Below the pieces are notes generated by a model. That model searched no databases. It saw only the letters and a program-made list of their open reading frames with translations, and was not told the DNA's origin. The position numbers were made by a program, and so were the translations under genes. From NCBI RefSeq assembly GCF_014172405.1, contig NZ_WNXC01000004.1:310001-374000 (forward strand): a DNA stretch of 64,000 nucleotides, read 5' to 3'. Shown one piece after another: positions 26,678 to 35,486 of this stretch. This DNA comes from Pedobacter gandavensis. GTDB taxonomy: Bacteria > Bacteroidota > Bacteroidia > Sphingobacteriales > Sphingobacteriaceae. Positions within the stretch are counted from its first letter, which is position 1; each line of letters begins with the position of its first letter.

Positions 26678-27616
26678 ATGAAAACCTTAATTTTTACAAA
26701 TAGCGCTTTATATTTAAATACCGCTTTAAGCATTCAGGAGCACTGCGAAGTTGCAGGAATTGTGATTCCTGAGGAACTAAACTATGAACTTCTAGGCACG
26801 ATTGCTTATGCCGAAAACAGAGGAATTCCTTTGTTAAAAATTGCTAAATCTGACCTTGAACAAGGTGGTAAAGTAGCTTCCTGGATTCAGGAACTACAGG
26901 TTGAAGCCGTATTGGTGATGACTTTCCCATTTATCATTCCTGAGCATCTGCTAAAATCAACTGAAAAAGGCTTTTTCAATGTGCATTTCAGCAAACTTCC
27001 TTCTTATAAAGGATCTGCCCCGCTTTTCTGGCAAATGAAAAACGGAGCTAAAGAAACCGGCCTAACTATCCATAGGATGACGACTAATGTAGACAGCGGA
27101 CCTATGGTTTTCAGACAGGAATTACAATTGTATCCAGGAGAGAATTATGGCCTGGCTAAAGCCCGTTTAACCGCTTTACTTGGCGAAAGTATGCCACAGA
27201 TTCTAGAAAGAATCAAAGCAGAACAATACCTGTATGTTGGCGATGAGGATATTGAGAGTTCTTTCCATATTCCGGAAATAAATGACCTGACCATCAACTG
27301 GGATACACACACCGCTACCGAGATCGAACATTTGGTAAATGCTGCAAACCCACTGTACCAAGGTGCAATTACCTATATCGGCGGACAACAAGTAAGGATT
27401 TTTGAAGTTACTTCAGTTACCGGTGAATTTGATCCTGCACAAGTAGCACCAGGAACAGTTTTCCACATCGACCCTGAACATGGCCCAATGGTACTGACTT
27501 CTGATAAATCATTGTTATTACTGAATGTTGTAGGAACTATGGAAGGTATTTTTAGCGGAAAGAAAATGTGCGCAATCGGCTTAAAAGTAGGTGATCAATT
27601 CATTACATTAAGCTAA
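26678..27616 (+). CDS. Fmt-like formyltransferase
   Basis: 312 residues. Transfers a formyl group from 10-formyl-tetrahydrofolate. The catalytic Asn-His-Asp triad is visible: N and H in FFNVHFSKLPSYKGSAPLFW and D in TTNVDSGPMVF. A C-terminal OB-like domain (AANPLYQGAITYIGGQQVRI) is present as in methionyl-tRNA formyltransferase. The usual N-terminal MGTP.F motif of housekeeping Fmt is missing (it starts MKTLIFTNSALYLNTALSIQ). A second, specialised formyltransferase is therefore as likely as Fmt itself. The ATG at 26678 is preferred to an in-frame ATG 19 codons upstream lying in AT-rich spacer. It stands alone between a repeat array and a strong terminator. Confidence 0.8.
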   Translation: MKTLIFTNSALYLNTALSIQEHCEVAGIVIPEELNYELLGTIAYAENRGIPLLKIAKSDLEQGGKVASWIQELQVEAVLVMTFPFIIPEHLLKSTEKGFFNVHFSKLPSYKGSAPLFWQMKNGAKETGLTIHRMTTNVDSGPMVFRQELQLYPGENYGLAKARLTALLGESMPQILERIKAEQYLYVGDEDIESSFHIPEINDLTINWDTHTATEIEHLVNAANPLYQGAITYIGGQQVRIFEVTSVTGEFDPAQVAPGTVFHIDPEHGPMVLTSDKSLLLLNVVGTMEGIFSGKKMCAIGLKVGDQFITLS

Positions 27617-27644
27617 ATCCCAAGCAAAACATCTAAAAATAAAG

Positions 27645-27694
27645 GGCCTGAAAATTCCAGATATTTAATTTTATCTGGAATTTTCAGGCCTTAT
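27645..27694 (+). terminator. Strong terminator after the formyltransferase
   Basis: Perfect 19-bp stem: GGCCTGAAAATTCCAGATA at 27645-27663 pairs with 27672-27690; loop TTTAATTT; then TTATTGTTT. Confidence 0.85.
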
Positions 27695-27900
27695 TGTTTA
27701 AAAGCAGACCTGCATGACTGCTCTTCTGATTTAAATGCGCTCCCATCAAAGGATTTTCAGCTAATCACGATACGCTTTCCTGGGCAGCATCCTTTTGTTG
27801 AAATCCACATTCCAACCATTAGGCAGCCAATAGCAATAGGATTACATGGCAATAGAAAATTCAAGCCATTGAAAGCTGTGAGTCCCTAGATAAACATGCT

Positions 27901-28109
27901 TTATCCACACAAAAACAAACAACATAAAACTCTGTATATCTATCAATTAACAATTTAATCAACAAGGTTATCCACAGCAAAAGTTGGTAACTATTCTGGT
28001 TTCTTATCCACATCAAAATAAATCCAGATTAAACTGAATTACTGTTAATTAACAATGCTATCCCCAGGGTTATCCACAAAAAATGTTAATAACTGTGGCA
28101 TAACCCACA
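27901..28109. other. DnaA-box cluster; candidate replication origin (oriC)
   Basis: Four perfect TTATCCACA boxes, all on the plus strand, lie at 27901-27909, 27968-27976, 28004-28012 and 28070-28078. Two-mismatch versions are at 28058 (CTATCCCCA) and 28101 (TAACCCACA). Between them are AT-rich stretches, with AATTAACAAT occurring twice (27943, 28047) as possible unwinding sequence. The spacer is ~745 bp and non-coding. Four exact 9-mers in 178 bp is far above chance. Flanking genes point towards the region, the opposite of usual origin polarity, so a DnaA-titration or regulatory locus remains possible. Confidence 0.6.
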
Positions 28110-28233
28110 AACCAGTACCCTTTATCAACACAACAAGGAGAAAAACCAAATGCCCCCTATATGCCTTTAATTTAAATTAAGACGCAAATACATCGGCACA
28201 TTCTCGGTTCAGTGTCCAACCGGACCTTCCTAT

Positions 28234-28334
28234 AAAAAATCGGCTTAGACGCGGAGATTCCTAGGATTATCAAATTTCTTCCCTCAAGGAAGCAATTTAA
28301 TAATCCAGAATTGAAGCGTTCAAGCCGATTTTTT
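28234..28334. repeat. 101-bp imperfect palindrome, possible bidirectional terminator
   Basis: Arms of ~47 bp: AAAAAATCGGCTT (28234-28246) is perfectly repeated in inverse at 28322-28334. GGATTAT/ATAATCC and CTTCC/GGAAG pair further in, with a CTCAA-type loop. It lies just past the stop of the minus-strand MFS gene. The 5'-A and 3'-T runs would make U-tails in both directions. The inner part faintly resembles the hairpin elements at 13279 and 22543. Confidence 0.6.
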
Positions 28335-28360
28335 AACGAGGAACCGAGGTCATAGATGTA

Positions 28361-30007
28361 TTAAGGCGCGATTGCAGCAAGCATTTCTTCTTCCCTTTTC
28401 AGAATCTCCTGTCCACGAAACCTCCTCCGGATATTAACTAATTTCCTGAAATTCACTGGTACAAATCTGTAGCTCAACACGAATAAAATCACCAATCCGC
28501 CGCTGACCACAATCCATCCAAAGATTTCTTTAGCTGCAGCCATAGTTGCCTGTGCCTGCACCATAGCCCAAACACTGGAGACCCCCATCGACTGTGCGGC
28601 TTCTATACTTTTCCCTTGCGACATTGCCCCCTGAATCAGGGGATTTAAACGCCCTGTGAGCAAAGGATCATTGGCATCCATATGCTGAACGATGAAAGCA
28701 GTATGCTTTAATTGACCAGCATACAACTCATAGGAATACACTGCGCTCCAAAAGGCCGGGCCGATAAAAGAGCGGAAAAGGATCAAAATTGATACTGCGG
28801 CAAGCAATTCTGTAAGCGATAACTTATCTGCACAATACACCCCAATAGCGATGTATAAAATTGTCAACCCCAAGCCTTTCAAGAAAACCGGGAAGGCCAG
28901 GTCATTGATTTCTATTACCGGGCTAAAGAGAAAAAACAGGATCAGGTGGTAGGCGATAAAAGCGCCAAATCCCGAGCATACTAACCCTTTTAAGCTCCAT
29001 TTTCTACGGAACCAGGCAAAGCAAAACACTCCACCAGCAACAGCTCCAAGAGCCATCATCAAGTTGATTTCTGCATTACTTAAGGCACTATATTTCAGCA
29101 CTCCAGTGGTAAAAGCACTTTGTATCCCGGAACTCCCAAAGAAGATTCCCATTAAAAAGATAAACACGATCGACATCCATACGCTTTTACGTTTAAATAC
29201 ATCCAGGCTTAGGAAAGGTCTTTTCAGTATCATTTGACGCTGAATAAACCAGGTACCGAGTAGTATGAAACCAAAAGTTGAAAATTTGATGCTATGATCG
29301 TTCCACCAGTCCAGGATTCTTCCGTAAGAAAGCACATAATTCAAGAGCATCATGGAAGTCAGGATCAACGCAAAGCTGAGCCAGTCGATCTGGTAAAAAG
29401 GAACCTTTTTAGAGCCCCTATAATTGTGTCCAAAGATCAGTACCAACAACAAACAAAACAGCAGTATCCCCATCGTATAGTAATAGACGAGATGCCAGTT
29501 ATATTCAAATGAAAGCTTTGTAGCAAAATAACTGGCTATCTGAGCCAGCGCAATAGAAAGTGGATAAAATACCGAGTAAAACTTAGGTCTATCGCCAGTT
29601 GGACTAATGATAAACATGATGGGCAGGATAACCTCCATCATGGCGAAGGCCTTAATCATCCCCATGATCATATTCGCGATAATCAGTACCCATGCCTGAT
29701 CTGTTGTGGCACAAATAAAACTCCCTAAAATCAGGCTACTGAGGGAAACCAACAGGATGTGCCTTGTTTTAAAAAGTTGTTTGGTCCGCAGCGCCAGTGG
29801 AAAGACGAGTGCCATTCCAAGGGCAGAGGCATAGCTGGCCATCATTAGATCCTCCGTGAGCATTCCTTGACTACCCATCATATCACCGATATTGGTACTG
29901 TACACTCCGCTAATTCCGAGGATCGGAATGGTCAGCAAAATGATCAGCAGCAACTGCACTGGCCTGGGCACCCAATCATGAAATAATCCTAATTTATAGG
30001 TCTGCAT
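28361..30007 (-). CDS. MFS drug-efflux transporter, DHA2 (EmrB/QacA) type
   Basis: 548 residues with about 14 membrane segments, the number typical of the DHA2 drug:H+ antiporter family. The segments run from PVQLLLIILLTIPILGISGV to IVVSGGLVILFVLSYRFVP. It begins 1 bp after the stop of a HlyD-type adaptor gene, with a TolC-like gene before that. It is therefore the inner-membrane pump of an EmrAB-TolC-like tripartite exporter. A long periplasmic or cytosolic loop before the last helix (~430-500; NPLIQGAMSQGKSIEAAQ) is characteristic of EmrB relatives. Substrate unknown. Confidence 0.9.
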   Translation of the reverse strand: MQTYKLGLFHDWVPRPVQLLLIILLTIPILGISGVYSTNIGDMMGSQGMLTEDLMMASYASALGMALVFPLALRTKQLFKTRHILLVSLSSLILGSFICATTDQAWVLIIANMIMGMIKAFAMMEVILPIMFIISPTGDRPKFYSVFYPLSIALAQIASYFATKLSFEYNWHLVYYYTMGILLFCLLLVLIFGHNYRGSKKVPFYQIDWLSFALILTSMMLLNYVLSYGRILDWWNDHSIKFSTFGFILLGTWFIQRQMILKRPFLSLDVFKRKSVWMSIVFIFLMGIFFGSSGIQSAFTTGVLKYSALSNAEINLMMALGAVAGGVFCFAWFRRKWSLKGLVCSGFGAFIAYHLILFFLFSPVIEINDLAFPVFLKGLGLTILYIAIGVYCADKLSLTELLAAVSILILFRSFIGPAFWSAVYSYELYAGQLKHTAFIVQHMDANDPLLTGRLNPLIQGAMSQGKSIEAAQSMGVSSVWAMVQAQATMAAAKEIFGWIVVSGGLVILFVLSYRFVPVNFRKLVNIRRRFRGQEILKREEEMLAAIAP

Positions 30008-30008
30008 A

Positions 30009-31058
30009 TTAGATAGATTCTACTTCTACATTCATACCCGCTCTTAATAACTTTAGGTCTTCTGGCTTGTTATCAACAGTGAATTCAATTCGTATCGGTA
30101 TGCGTTGCTGCACTTTAACGAAATTACCTGTAGAGTTATCCACAGGAACTGTGGATAACTTTGCGCCAGTGGCCTGAGAAATTGCCGTGATTTTTCCCTT
30201 GTAAGATTTACTTCCCAGAGCATCTACTTTCACCAGAACCTCTTGTCCGACGCTGATCTTATGGAGTTGTTTTTCGCGATAATTTGCGACAATCCATTTC
30301 AGTTCCCCGCTGACAAATGAAAGTAAAGATTGTCCGGCTTGGATCAGCTGACCTTCCTGCAAAGTCCTCCTCCCAACAACCCCATCATAAGGCGCTGTAA
30401 TTACAGTATAAGAAAGGTTTAACCTGGCCATATCCAGGGCGGCTTTACTACGTTTCAATTCTGCTTCATTCACACCGATTCTGGAACCTGCTTCTACAGC
30501 CGACAATTCCGTTGTTCCTTTTTGATGTTGCAGGGCTTGATATTGCGCTTTTAACGCGTCATATTCTGTTTGCACCTGTTCATACTGTTGTTGTGTTACC
30601 ACCTCATCTTTCAACAAAGCAGCATAACGCTTATAATTTTTCTCTGCGTTTAACAACCTGGCTCTGGTGGCCGCGATATTGGATTCGGACACGGCAACAT
30701 TGTTTTTCACCGTATTTACTCCTGAAGAGGTCACATTTCTTGCCGCTTGGGCATTCATATAGGCCGCCTCAGCTTGTGCAAGGGCGATATTTAGTTCTCT
30801 ATCGTCTATAACTATCAGCGTATCCCCCTTTTTTACAGCTTGATGTTCTATGAAATAAATCTTTTTGATGTAGCCAGCAACGCGGGTATTGATGGGTGTA
30901 ATGAATTCTTCCACCTGGGCATCGTTCGTATATTCGGATTTATCGAGCTTAAAATAAACGACACCGGCCCAAATCAGTCCGCCGCTAACCATCAGGATAA
31001 GCAGGGTGTTGATGATGCTGAAATGTTTTTTATGTAATGGTTTCTTTTGATGTGACAT
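30009..31058 (-). CDS. HlyD/EmrA-family membrane-fusion (adaptor) protein
   Basis: 349 residues. One N-terminal membrane anchor (INTLLILMVSGGLIWAGVVY, ~17-36) precedes a biotinyl-lipoyl-like half (TNDAQVEEFITPINTRVAGY, VKKGDTLIVIDDREL). A coiled-coil hairpin (~70-205, Ala/Gln/Lys rich) and the second lipoyl half (VITAPYDGVVGRRTLQEGQL) follow, then a beta-barrel with PVDNSTGNFVKVQQRIPIRI, the conserved EmrA motif. It bridges the MFS pump (next gene, 1 bp gap) and the TolC-like channel (16 bp upstream). The codons for TVPVDNS contain a perfect inverted pair of DnaA boxes. Confidence 0.92.
   Translation of the reverse strand: MSHQKKPLHKKHFSIINTLLILMVSGGLIWAGVVYFKLDKSEYTNDAQVEEFITPINTRVAGYIKKIYFIEHQAVKKGDTLIVIDDRELNIALAQAEAAYMNAQAARNVTSSGVNTVKNNVAVSESNIAATRARLLNAEKNYKRYAALLKDEVVTQQQYEQVQTEYDALKAQYQALQHQKGTTELSAVEAGSRIGVNEAELKRSKAALDMARLNLSYTVITAPYDGVVGRRTLQEGQLIQAGQSLLSFVSGELKWIVANYREKQLHKISVGQEVLVKVDALGSKSYKGKITAISQATGAKLSTVPVDNSTGNFVKVQQRIPIRIEFTVDNKPEDLKLLRAGMNVEVESI
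30134..30160. other. Perfect inverted pair of DnaA boxes inside the adaptor gene
   Basis: AGTTATCCACAG, spacer GAA, then CTGTGGATAACT: a 12-bp perfect inverted repeat containing TTATCCACA (30136-30144) and TGTGGATAA (30150-30158). It is the only other place in the window where I noticed exact boxes, and it lies 2.1 kb from the four-box cluster. Part of the sequence is constrained by the conserved protein motif VDNSTGNF. Confidence 0.5.
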
Positions 31059-31074
31059 ATGAATTTGATGCGAA

Positions 31075-32433
31075 TTAATTTAAGTTTCCTGTTGTTTTTT
31101 GTAATTGATAATAGGTGTAAATGATGCTGATTTCTGCATTTTTCTGCTGAAGTTCTGCCGCTAACCTGACGTTTGTAGCATCCATCAGGTCTGTCAATAA
31201 GGCCATTTGGTTCAGGTATTTTTTCTCCACAATCCTGAAATTTTCTGTAGCGAGTTGCAAACTTTTATCCGCTGATTGCAGCAGTTGTTTGGCTTCTCTA
31301 TGCTTGATGAACGCTGCTTTTACGGAAATTTCCGTGTTTTGGCGCAATTGTTCTGTGGCTTCCAGTTGCTGGCGTTGCTGTGTTTTAGCAAGGTTGATAT
31401 TTTTCGGTGCATTGTACAGGGAGGAGATGTTGAAAGCTACACCTACTCCAGCTTGCCAACCATTGCTATACATGTCGCGTGCAGGCATAGAGCTGGTTAA
31501 TGGCCTTACCATAGAATTTCCTGCGTTCAACTGTATGCTTGGTAAACGATCGGCTTTTGCCAGGTCTACATGACGTGCGGCAATGCGGTTGCTCAATGCT
31601 GCGGAACGCAGTTCTGGATATTGTTGATAAGCAAGATCTAAATATTCCTGAAGGCCATTCACTTGGGGCTTATTGCTTAAAATCGAAGTATCAGGCATAA
31701 TATAAGTCTGGTCTGACAAACCAAGCGCAATGCTCAACTGCTGACTTAAGATATCGATGTTGTTGTTGAGTTGTTGCACGGCAGTACCCAAATTGGTGAT
31801 CAGCAATTCGTTTCTAATCACATCATTCTTGGTCACCATACCACTTTTATACATCTTATTGATGTTGAATAGACGTAATTGTGCGAGCCTGATATTTTCC
31901 TGATATACCTCCCTTTGGTTGTACATCTTGAACAGGTCGAAATAGTTTCCGGCAAGCAGGATTTTCAAGTCCAGGTTATTCTTCTCATATGCCAATCCGG
32001 CCAGTTGCTCTTGTAAACCGGCAATAGCAATATTGTTATTGATAGCTCCACCTTTAAAGATCGTCTGACTGGCTTGCAGGGTAAAAGAATTGCCGAAATG
32101 AGGCATTGGTACTGTTGTTTTTCCGGAGAAGTCGTTATTAAACACAGTGACATCTCCAATATAGGAAGCGGTAGCCGCAGCAGTTAGTATTGGATTTCTT
32201 TGCGTTTTAACCACTGCTGTACGTTGTTCTGCGATAGTCATTCCTGTTCTGGAAATTTTCAACTGCTGATTGTTGGTTTCAGCCAGCTTAAACAACTCAG
32301 GAACACTTAGCTTTTTATAAAGTGTATCCTGTGCAGAGGCGCTTTGGGTGTAGCATGCTGTGAAGACAGCACTCACAAAAATTAATATATTTTTCACAGA
32401 ACAAAGGTCGGCAACACCAGGAGGCCTAACCAT
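31075..32433 (-). CDS. TolC-family outer-membrane efflux channel
   Basis: 452 residues from the ATG used; an in-frame GTG at 32397 would give a more classical signal peptide (VKNILIFVSAVFTAC...SASAQ). Two OEP repeats are visible: LAETNNQQLKISRTGMTIAE in the first, and LDLAYQQYPELRSAALSNRI with a matching RHVDLAKADRLPSIQLNAG in the second. Long alpha-helical stretches rich in Gln/Asn/Leu form the periplasmic tunnel. It precedes the adaptor gene by 16 bp, completing the exporter. It follows the AraC gene by 44 bp on the same strand, so all four may form one transcript. Confidence 0.92.
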   Translation of the reverse strand: MVRPPGVADLCSVKNILIFVSAVFTACYTQSASAQDTLYKKLSVPELFKLAETNNQQLKISRTGMTIAEQRTAVVKTQRNPILTAAATASYIGDVTVFNNDFSGKTTVPMPHFGNSFTLQASQTIFKGGAINNNIAIAGLQEQLAGLAYEKNNLDLKILLAGNYFDLFKMYNQREVYQENIRLAQLRLFNINKMYKSGMVTKNDVIRNELLITNLGTAVQQLNNNIDILSQQLSIALGLSDQTYIMPDTSILSNKPQVNGLQEYLDLAYQQYPELRSAALSNRIAARHVDLAKADRLPSIQLNAGNSMVRPLTSSMPARDMYSNGWQAGVGVAFNISSLYNAPKNINLAKTQQRQQLEATEQLRQNTEISVKAAFIKHREAKQLLQSADKSLQLATENFRIVEKKYLNQMALLTDLMDATNVRLAAELQQKNAEISIIYTYYQLQKTTGNLN

Positions 32434-32477
32434 GTCCGTATAGCAGGGAAATATGTCAGGATGGCGTAATATGGGCC

Positions 32478-33356
32478 TTAATGGTCCGCACGAAACTGTG
32501 AAGGGGTAATTCCGGTATGTTTCTTAAAATACTTGGCAAAGGTAAACTGGTCGGTAAAATTCAATTCTTGTGCAACCTGGGCGATATTTAGTGATCGATC
32601 CTTGAGTAATAACTTAGCGCCAACAATTACAGCACGGTCAATGAATGAACCTGTGGTTCTTCCTGTGCCCTCTTTCAGCATTTGCGTCAGGTGTTTCGGC
32701 GTGACAAAGAGTTGGTCTGCATAAAATTGCACGCTTCGCTCCTCTTTATAGTGTTTCGACAGCAGTCTCAAGAAACCGATAGTCAGCTCTTCGCGTCTGT
32801 TCAACTTCACCTTATAGGAGACATTATATCTTGCATAGATAGAGGCCGAATGGTAAAATAGCGACAGGAAGCTATACTTTTTCAGCTCTCCGATAAAGGC
32901 AACAGCCTGTTCTTCGGCTAATGCTTTTTTCAGTACTTCATAAAGATTTAATAGCAGTTTTGTTTCCTCGACATTAATCGCATAATAAGGTTGATATGCA
33001 CCGGTCATCACTTCTACAACACTGGGTGTACTCAATACCACACCAGTCTGACTCAAGTAATCTATAGAAAAAACACAGCCTTGCACTTTAAAATCCTGAC
33101 TAATGTCACTAAACTCATAAACGGTGGAGGGCATAATAAAAAATAGCGAATTTTCTTTTACCCAAAATTCCCTCAGGTTATGTTTTACAATCATAGAACC
33201 TTTGGTGATGATGAGCACCGCGAAATAAGTTGCTTTATACACCTCACCGACTACAATTCTCTTGGAAAAATCTTGCTCAGAAAAGACCATTACCGCTAAT
33301 GGGTTATCTTCTTCCGGTTTAATTATTCCCTGATAATGAACTGCCGTTTTCTTCAT
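32478..33356 (-). CDS. AraC-family transcriptional regulator
   Basis: 292 residues. The N-terminal cupin-like sensor part (~1-170; FAVLIITKGSMIVKHNLREF, IMPSTVYEFSDI) is followed by a C-terminal double helix-turn-helix (~205-290). VQFYADQLFVTPKHLTQMLK is the first helix-turn-helix. NIAQVAQELNFTDQFTFAKY plus FKKHTGITPSQFR is the second, with the standard AraC signature. It lies directly upstream of, and co-directional with, the tolC-hlyD-MFS genes. Local control of the efflux pump is the natural inference. The inducer is unknown. Confidence 0.92.
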   Translation of the reverse strand: MKKTAVHYQGIIKPEEDNPLAVMVFSEQDFSKRIVVGEVYKATYFAVLIITKGSMIVKHNLREFWVKENSLFFIMPSTVYEFSDISQDFKVQGCVFSIDYLSQTGVVLSTPSVVEVMTGAYQPYYAINVEETKLLLNLYEVLKKALAEEQAVAFIGELKKYSFLSLFYHSASIYARYNVSYKVKLNRREELTIGFLRLLSKHYKEERSVQFYADQLFVTPKHLTQMLKEGTGRTTGSFIDRAVIVGAKLLLKDRSLNIAQVAQELNFTDQFTFAKYFKKHTGITPSQFRADH

Positions 33357-33446
33357 TTTAGCGTAAAAATAAGATAATTCCAGTATTTATTGCTGCCGCC
33401 TGGCCTGTATTCCTTCCCTTACCAACCTACATTCCTTTTCCCTCAT

Positions 33447-33476
33447 TTTGTAGAGGAATTAAAATCCATAGATTTG
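33447..33476 (+). promoter_or_regulatory. Bacteroidota-type promoter for the aminopeptidase
   Basis: -33 element TTTG (33447-33450), 18-bp spacer, and a perfect -7 element TAGATTTG (33469-33476, consensus TAnnTTTG). Transcription would start near 33483, about 26 bases before the ATG at 33509. Confidence 0.7.
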
Positions 33477-33508
33477 CGTTAACTCGATAGACATAAAAAA
33501 GCTAAACC

Positions 33509-35290
33509 ATGACATATCAGGAAAAATTAAGCGCGATACGTTCTCAAATGAAGGCCGACAATGTACAGGCCTATATCATCCCATCCGCAGATCCACACAT
33601 TAGCGAATACTTACCAGATCATTATAAATGCATTCCTTTTGCTTCCGGATTCACTGGATCGGCCGGAACATTGGTCATCACTCCTGATTTTGCTGGTCTA
33701 TGGACCGACTTCCGTTATTTTGAACAAGCGGCAGAAGAGTTGGAAAACAGCGGTTTTGAGCTGGTAAAACAAAAAATACAACATGCTCCGGAATACATAC
33801 AATGGTTGGGTAGCAAACTTGAAAAAGGGGCTATTGTGGCCAGCAATGAAAAACTAGTTTCCATCCTTCTTGGAGATTTACTAACGCAACAATTCTCTTT
33901 CAAGGGTCTTGTGTTAGCTGATAAAGATTATTTAAGTCCAATCTGGGAAAACAGACCAGCACTACCTGCAGAAAAAGCCTACCTGATCGACGAAAAACAC
34001 ATCGGTCAATCGGTATCCTCAAAACTTGCTGCAGTAAGAGCTGAGCTAAGCAATAAAGGGGCTAACTATCATTTAATTTCTTCTTTAGATGATATGGCCT
34101 GGTTGTTTAACATCCGCGGCAATGATGTTAACTATAATCCCGTGGTCTTGAGCTTTGCCTTAATCGGACAATCGGAAGCCAGCATCTTCATCAACCCTAA
34201 AAAGCTTAGTGAGGCAGAGACAGCTTCCTTATTGGCTAGTGGTGTACAGGTAAAGCCATACGAAGAGATTGAAGCTGCATTGGCTACAATCCCGGAAAAT
34301 AACAGCATTTTTATTGATCCTAAACGCAATTGTTTCGCTTTTGCCAAGCAATTACCAGCCTCAGTAAAAGTGATCAAAGAGACCAATCCATCTACCAGCT
34401 TAAAAGCGATTAAGAATGAGACGGAATTGGCAAATACCCGTATTGCGATGACCAAAGATGGTGTAGCAATCACCAGATTCTTGAAATGGTTATCAGAAAA
34501 CATTGGGAAAATTAAAATCACCGAACTATCTGCTGCTGCTGAGCTACGTAAATTCAGGGCTGCTCAAGAAGGCTTTGTTGGTGACAGTTTCAATACCATC
34601 AGTGCTTACGCTGCCCATGGCGCCTTACCACATTACGGTCCGACTGCAGAAAGCGATGTAGAAGTAAAAGCACAAGGATTATTCCTGGTAGACTCTGGCG
34701 GTCAATACAATTACGGAACTACTGACATCACCCGTACAATCCCTATGGGGAATAATACCGGCGAAGAAAAAACCGACTACACCCTGGTTTTAAAAGGCAT
34801 GATTGACGGTTGTAAAACCCGCTTTCCTAAGGGAACCTGTGGTTACCAAATTGATGCCATTACCCGTAAGCCACTTTGGGACTATGCGATTAATTACGGT
34901 CACGGTACCGGACATGGCGTTGGTTATTTCCTAAATGTTCATGAAGGCCCTCAGGTATTCAACCCAACGGCAACACCTGTATCCATAGAACTAGGAATGA
35001 TTACTTCCATTGAACCAGGCGTTTACCGTCCTGGAAAACATGGTGTAAGAATCGAAAACCTGGTAAACACCATCACAGATGTGAGCAATGAATTTAACGA
35101 GTTCTACGCATTTGAGTCGTTAACGATTGCCCCAATCAGTACTGAAATTGTAAAAACGGAGTTGTTGGAACAAAATCAAATCGACTGGTTGAATAGCTAT
35201 AATGCGATGGTATTCGAAAGATTGAGCCCGAGTTTAGATGCTGAAGAAGCGAAATGGCTGAAAGCATATACTAAGGCTATTTTTAAGTAG
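33509..35290 (+). CDS. Xaa-Pro aminopeptidase (M24B family)
   Basis: 593 residues, cytosolic: a long, three-domain aminopeptidase P like eukaryotic XPNPEP1, not the ~440-residue E. coli PepP. Two creatinase-like N-terminal domains (YQEKLSAIRSQMKADNVQAY, then LNPV-like NIRGNDVNYNPVVLSFA) precede the pita-bread catalytic domain. Metal ligands are visible: D and D in LVDSGGQYNYGTTDITRT, H in YGHGTGHGVGYFLNVHEGP (~465), E in SIEPGVYR and E in GVRIENLV. It removes N-terminal residues before proline and depends on Mn or Zn. It is monocistronic, behind a clear promoter. Confidence 0.94.
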   Translation: MTYQEKLSAIRSQMKADNVQAYIIPSADPHISEYLPDHYKCIPFASGFTGSAGTLVITPDFAGLWTDFRYFEQAAEELENSGFELVKQKIQHAPEYIQWLGSKLEKGAIVASNEKLVSILLGDLLTQQFSFKGLVLADKDYLSPIWENRPALPAEKAYLIDEKHIGQSVSSKLAAVRAELSNKGANYHLISSLDDMAWLFNIRGNDVNYNPVVLSFALIGQSEASIFINPKKLSEAETASLLASGVQVKPYEEIEAALATIPENNSIFIDPKRNCFAFAKQLPASVKVIKETNPSTSLKAIKNETELANTRIAMTKDGVAITRFLKWLSENIGKIKITELSAAAELRKFRAAQEGFVGDSFNTISAYAAHGALPHYGPTAESDVEVKAQGLFLVDSGGQYNYGTTDITRTIPMGNNTGEEKTDYTLVLKGMIDGCKTRFPKGTCGYQIDAITRKPLWDYAINYGHGTGHGVGYFLNVHEGPQVFNPTATPVSIELGMITSIEPGVYRPGKHGVRIENLVNTITDVSNEFNEFYAFESLTIAPISTEIVKTELLEQNQIDWLNSYNAMVFERLSPSLDAEEAKWLKAYTKAIFK

Positions 35291-35486
35291 CATCCAGTGT
35301 TTAATGGAGTTCATTTAAGATATAGAAGAAAAAAGAGTTTATAGTCTGCGACTGGAATCTTTTGCCTTGAAGAAGGCAAAACTTCCTATGTCTTTTCCTA
35401 CAAAACTCATTTTTCTTTGGAAAATGCAAAAAAAAGGAAGGGAGAAAGAAAAGGCGTTTTGCCCTTCATTTCTCCCTTTTTTATTG
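35291..35486. other. Intergenic stretch with hairpin
   Basis: Between convergent genes. A 9-bp perfect hairpin (TTTTGCCTT, loop GAAG, AAGGCAAAA; 35360-35381) is flanked by CTGGAAT and CTTCCTATGTC. This layout is similar to the hairpin elements at 13279 and 26000, so it may be a distant member or simply the aminopeptidase terminator. No gene is seen; frames through here are low-complexity artefacts. Confidence 0.45.

Noticed and set aside
25960..26681. Frames of 86 and 104 codons across the third repeat element
   Set aside because: They are made of the 65-bp repeats and AT-rich spacer, with no domain or codon signal. Only the ATG at 26678 starts a protein with homology.
27617..28360. Replication terminus (dif) instead of origin, suggested by convergent gene orientation
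   Set aside because: No 28-bp XerCD-like palindromic dif sequence was recognised, whereas four exact DnaA boxes are present. The orientation conflict is kept as a caveat, not as evidence for dif.
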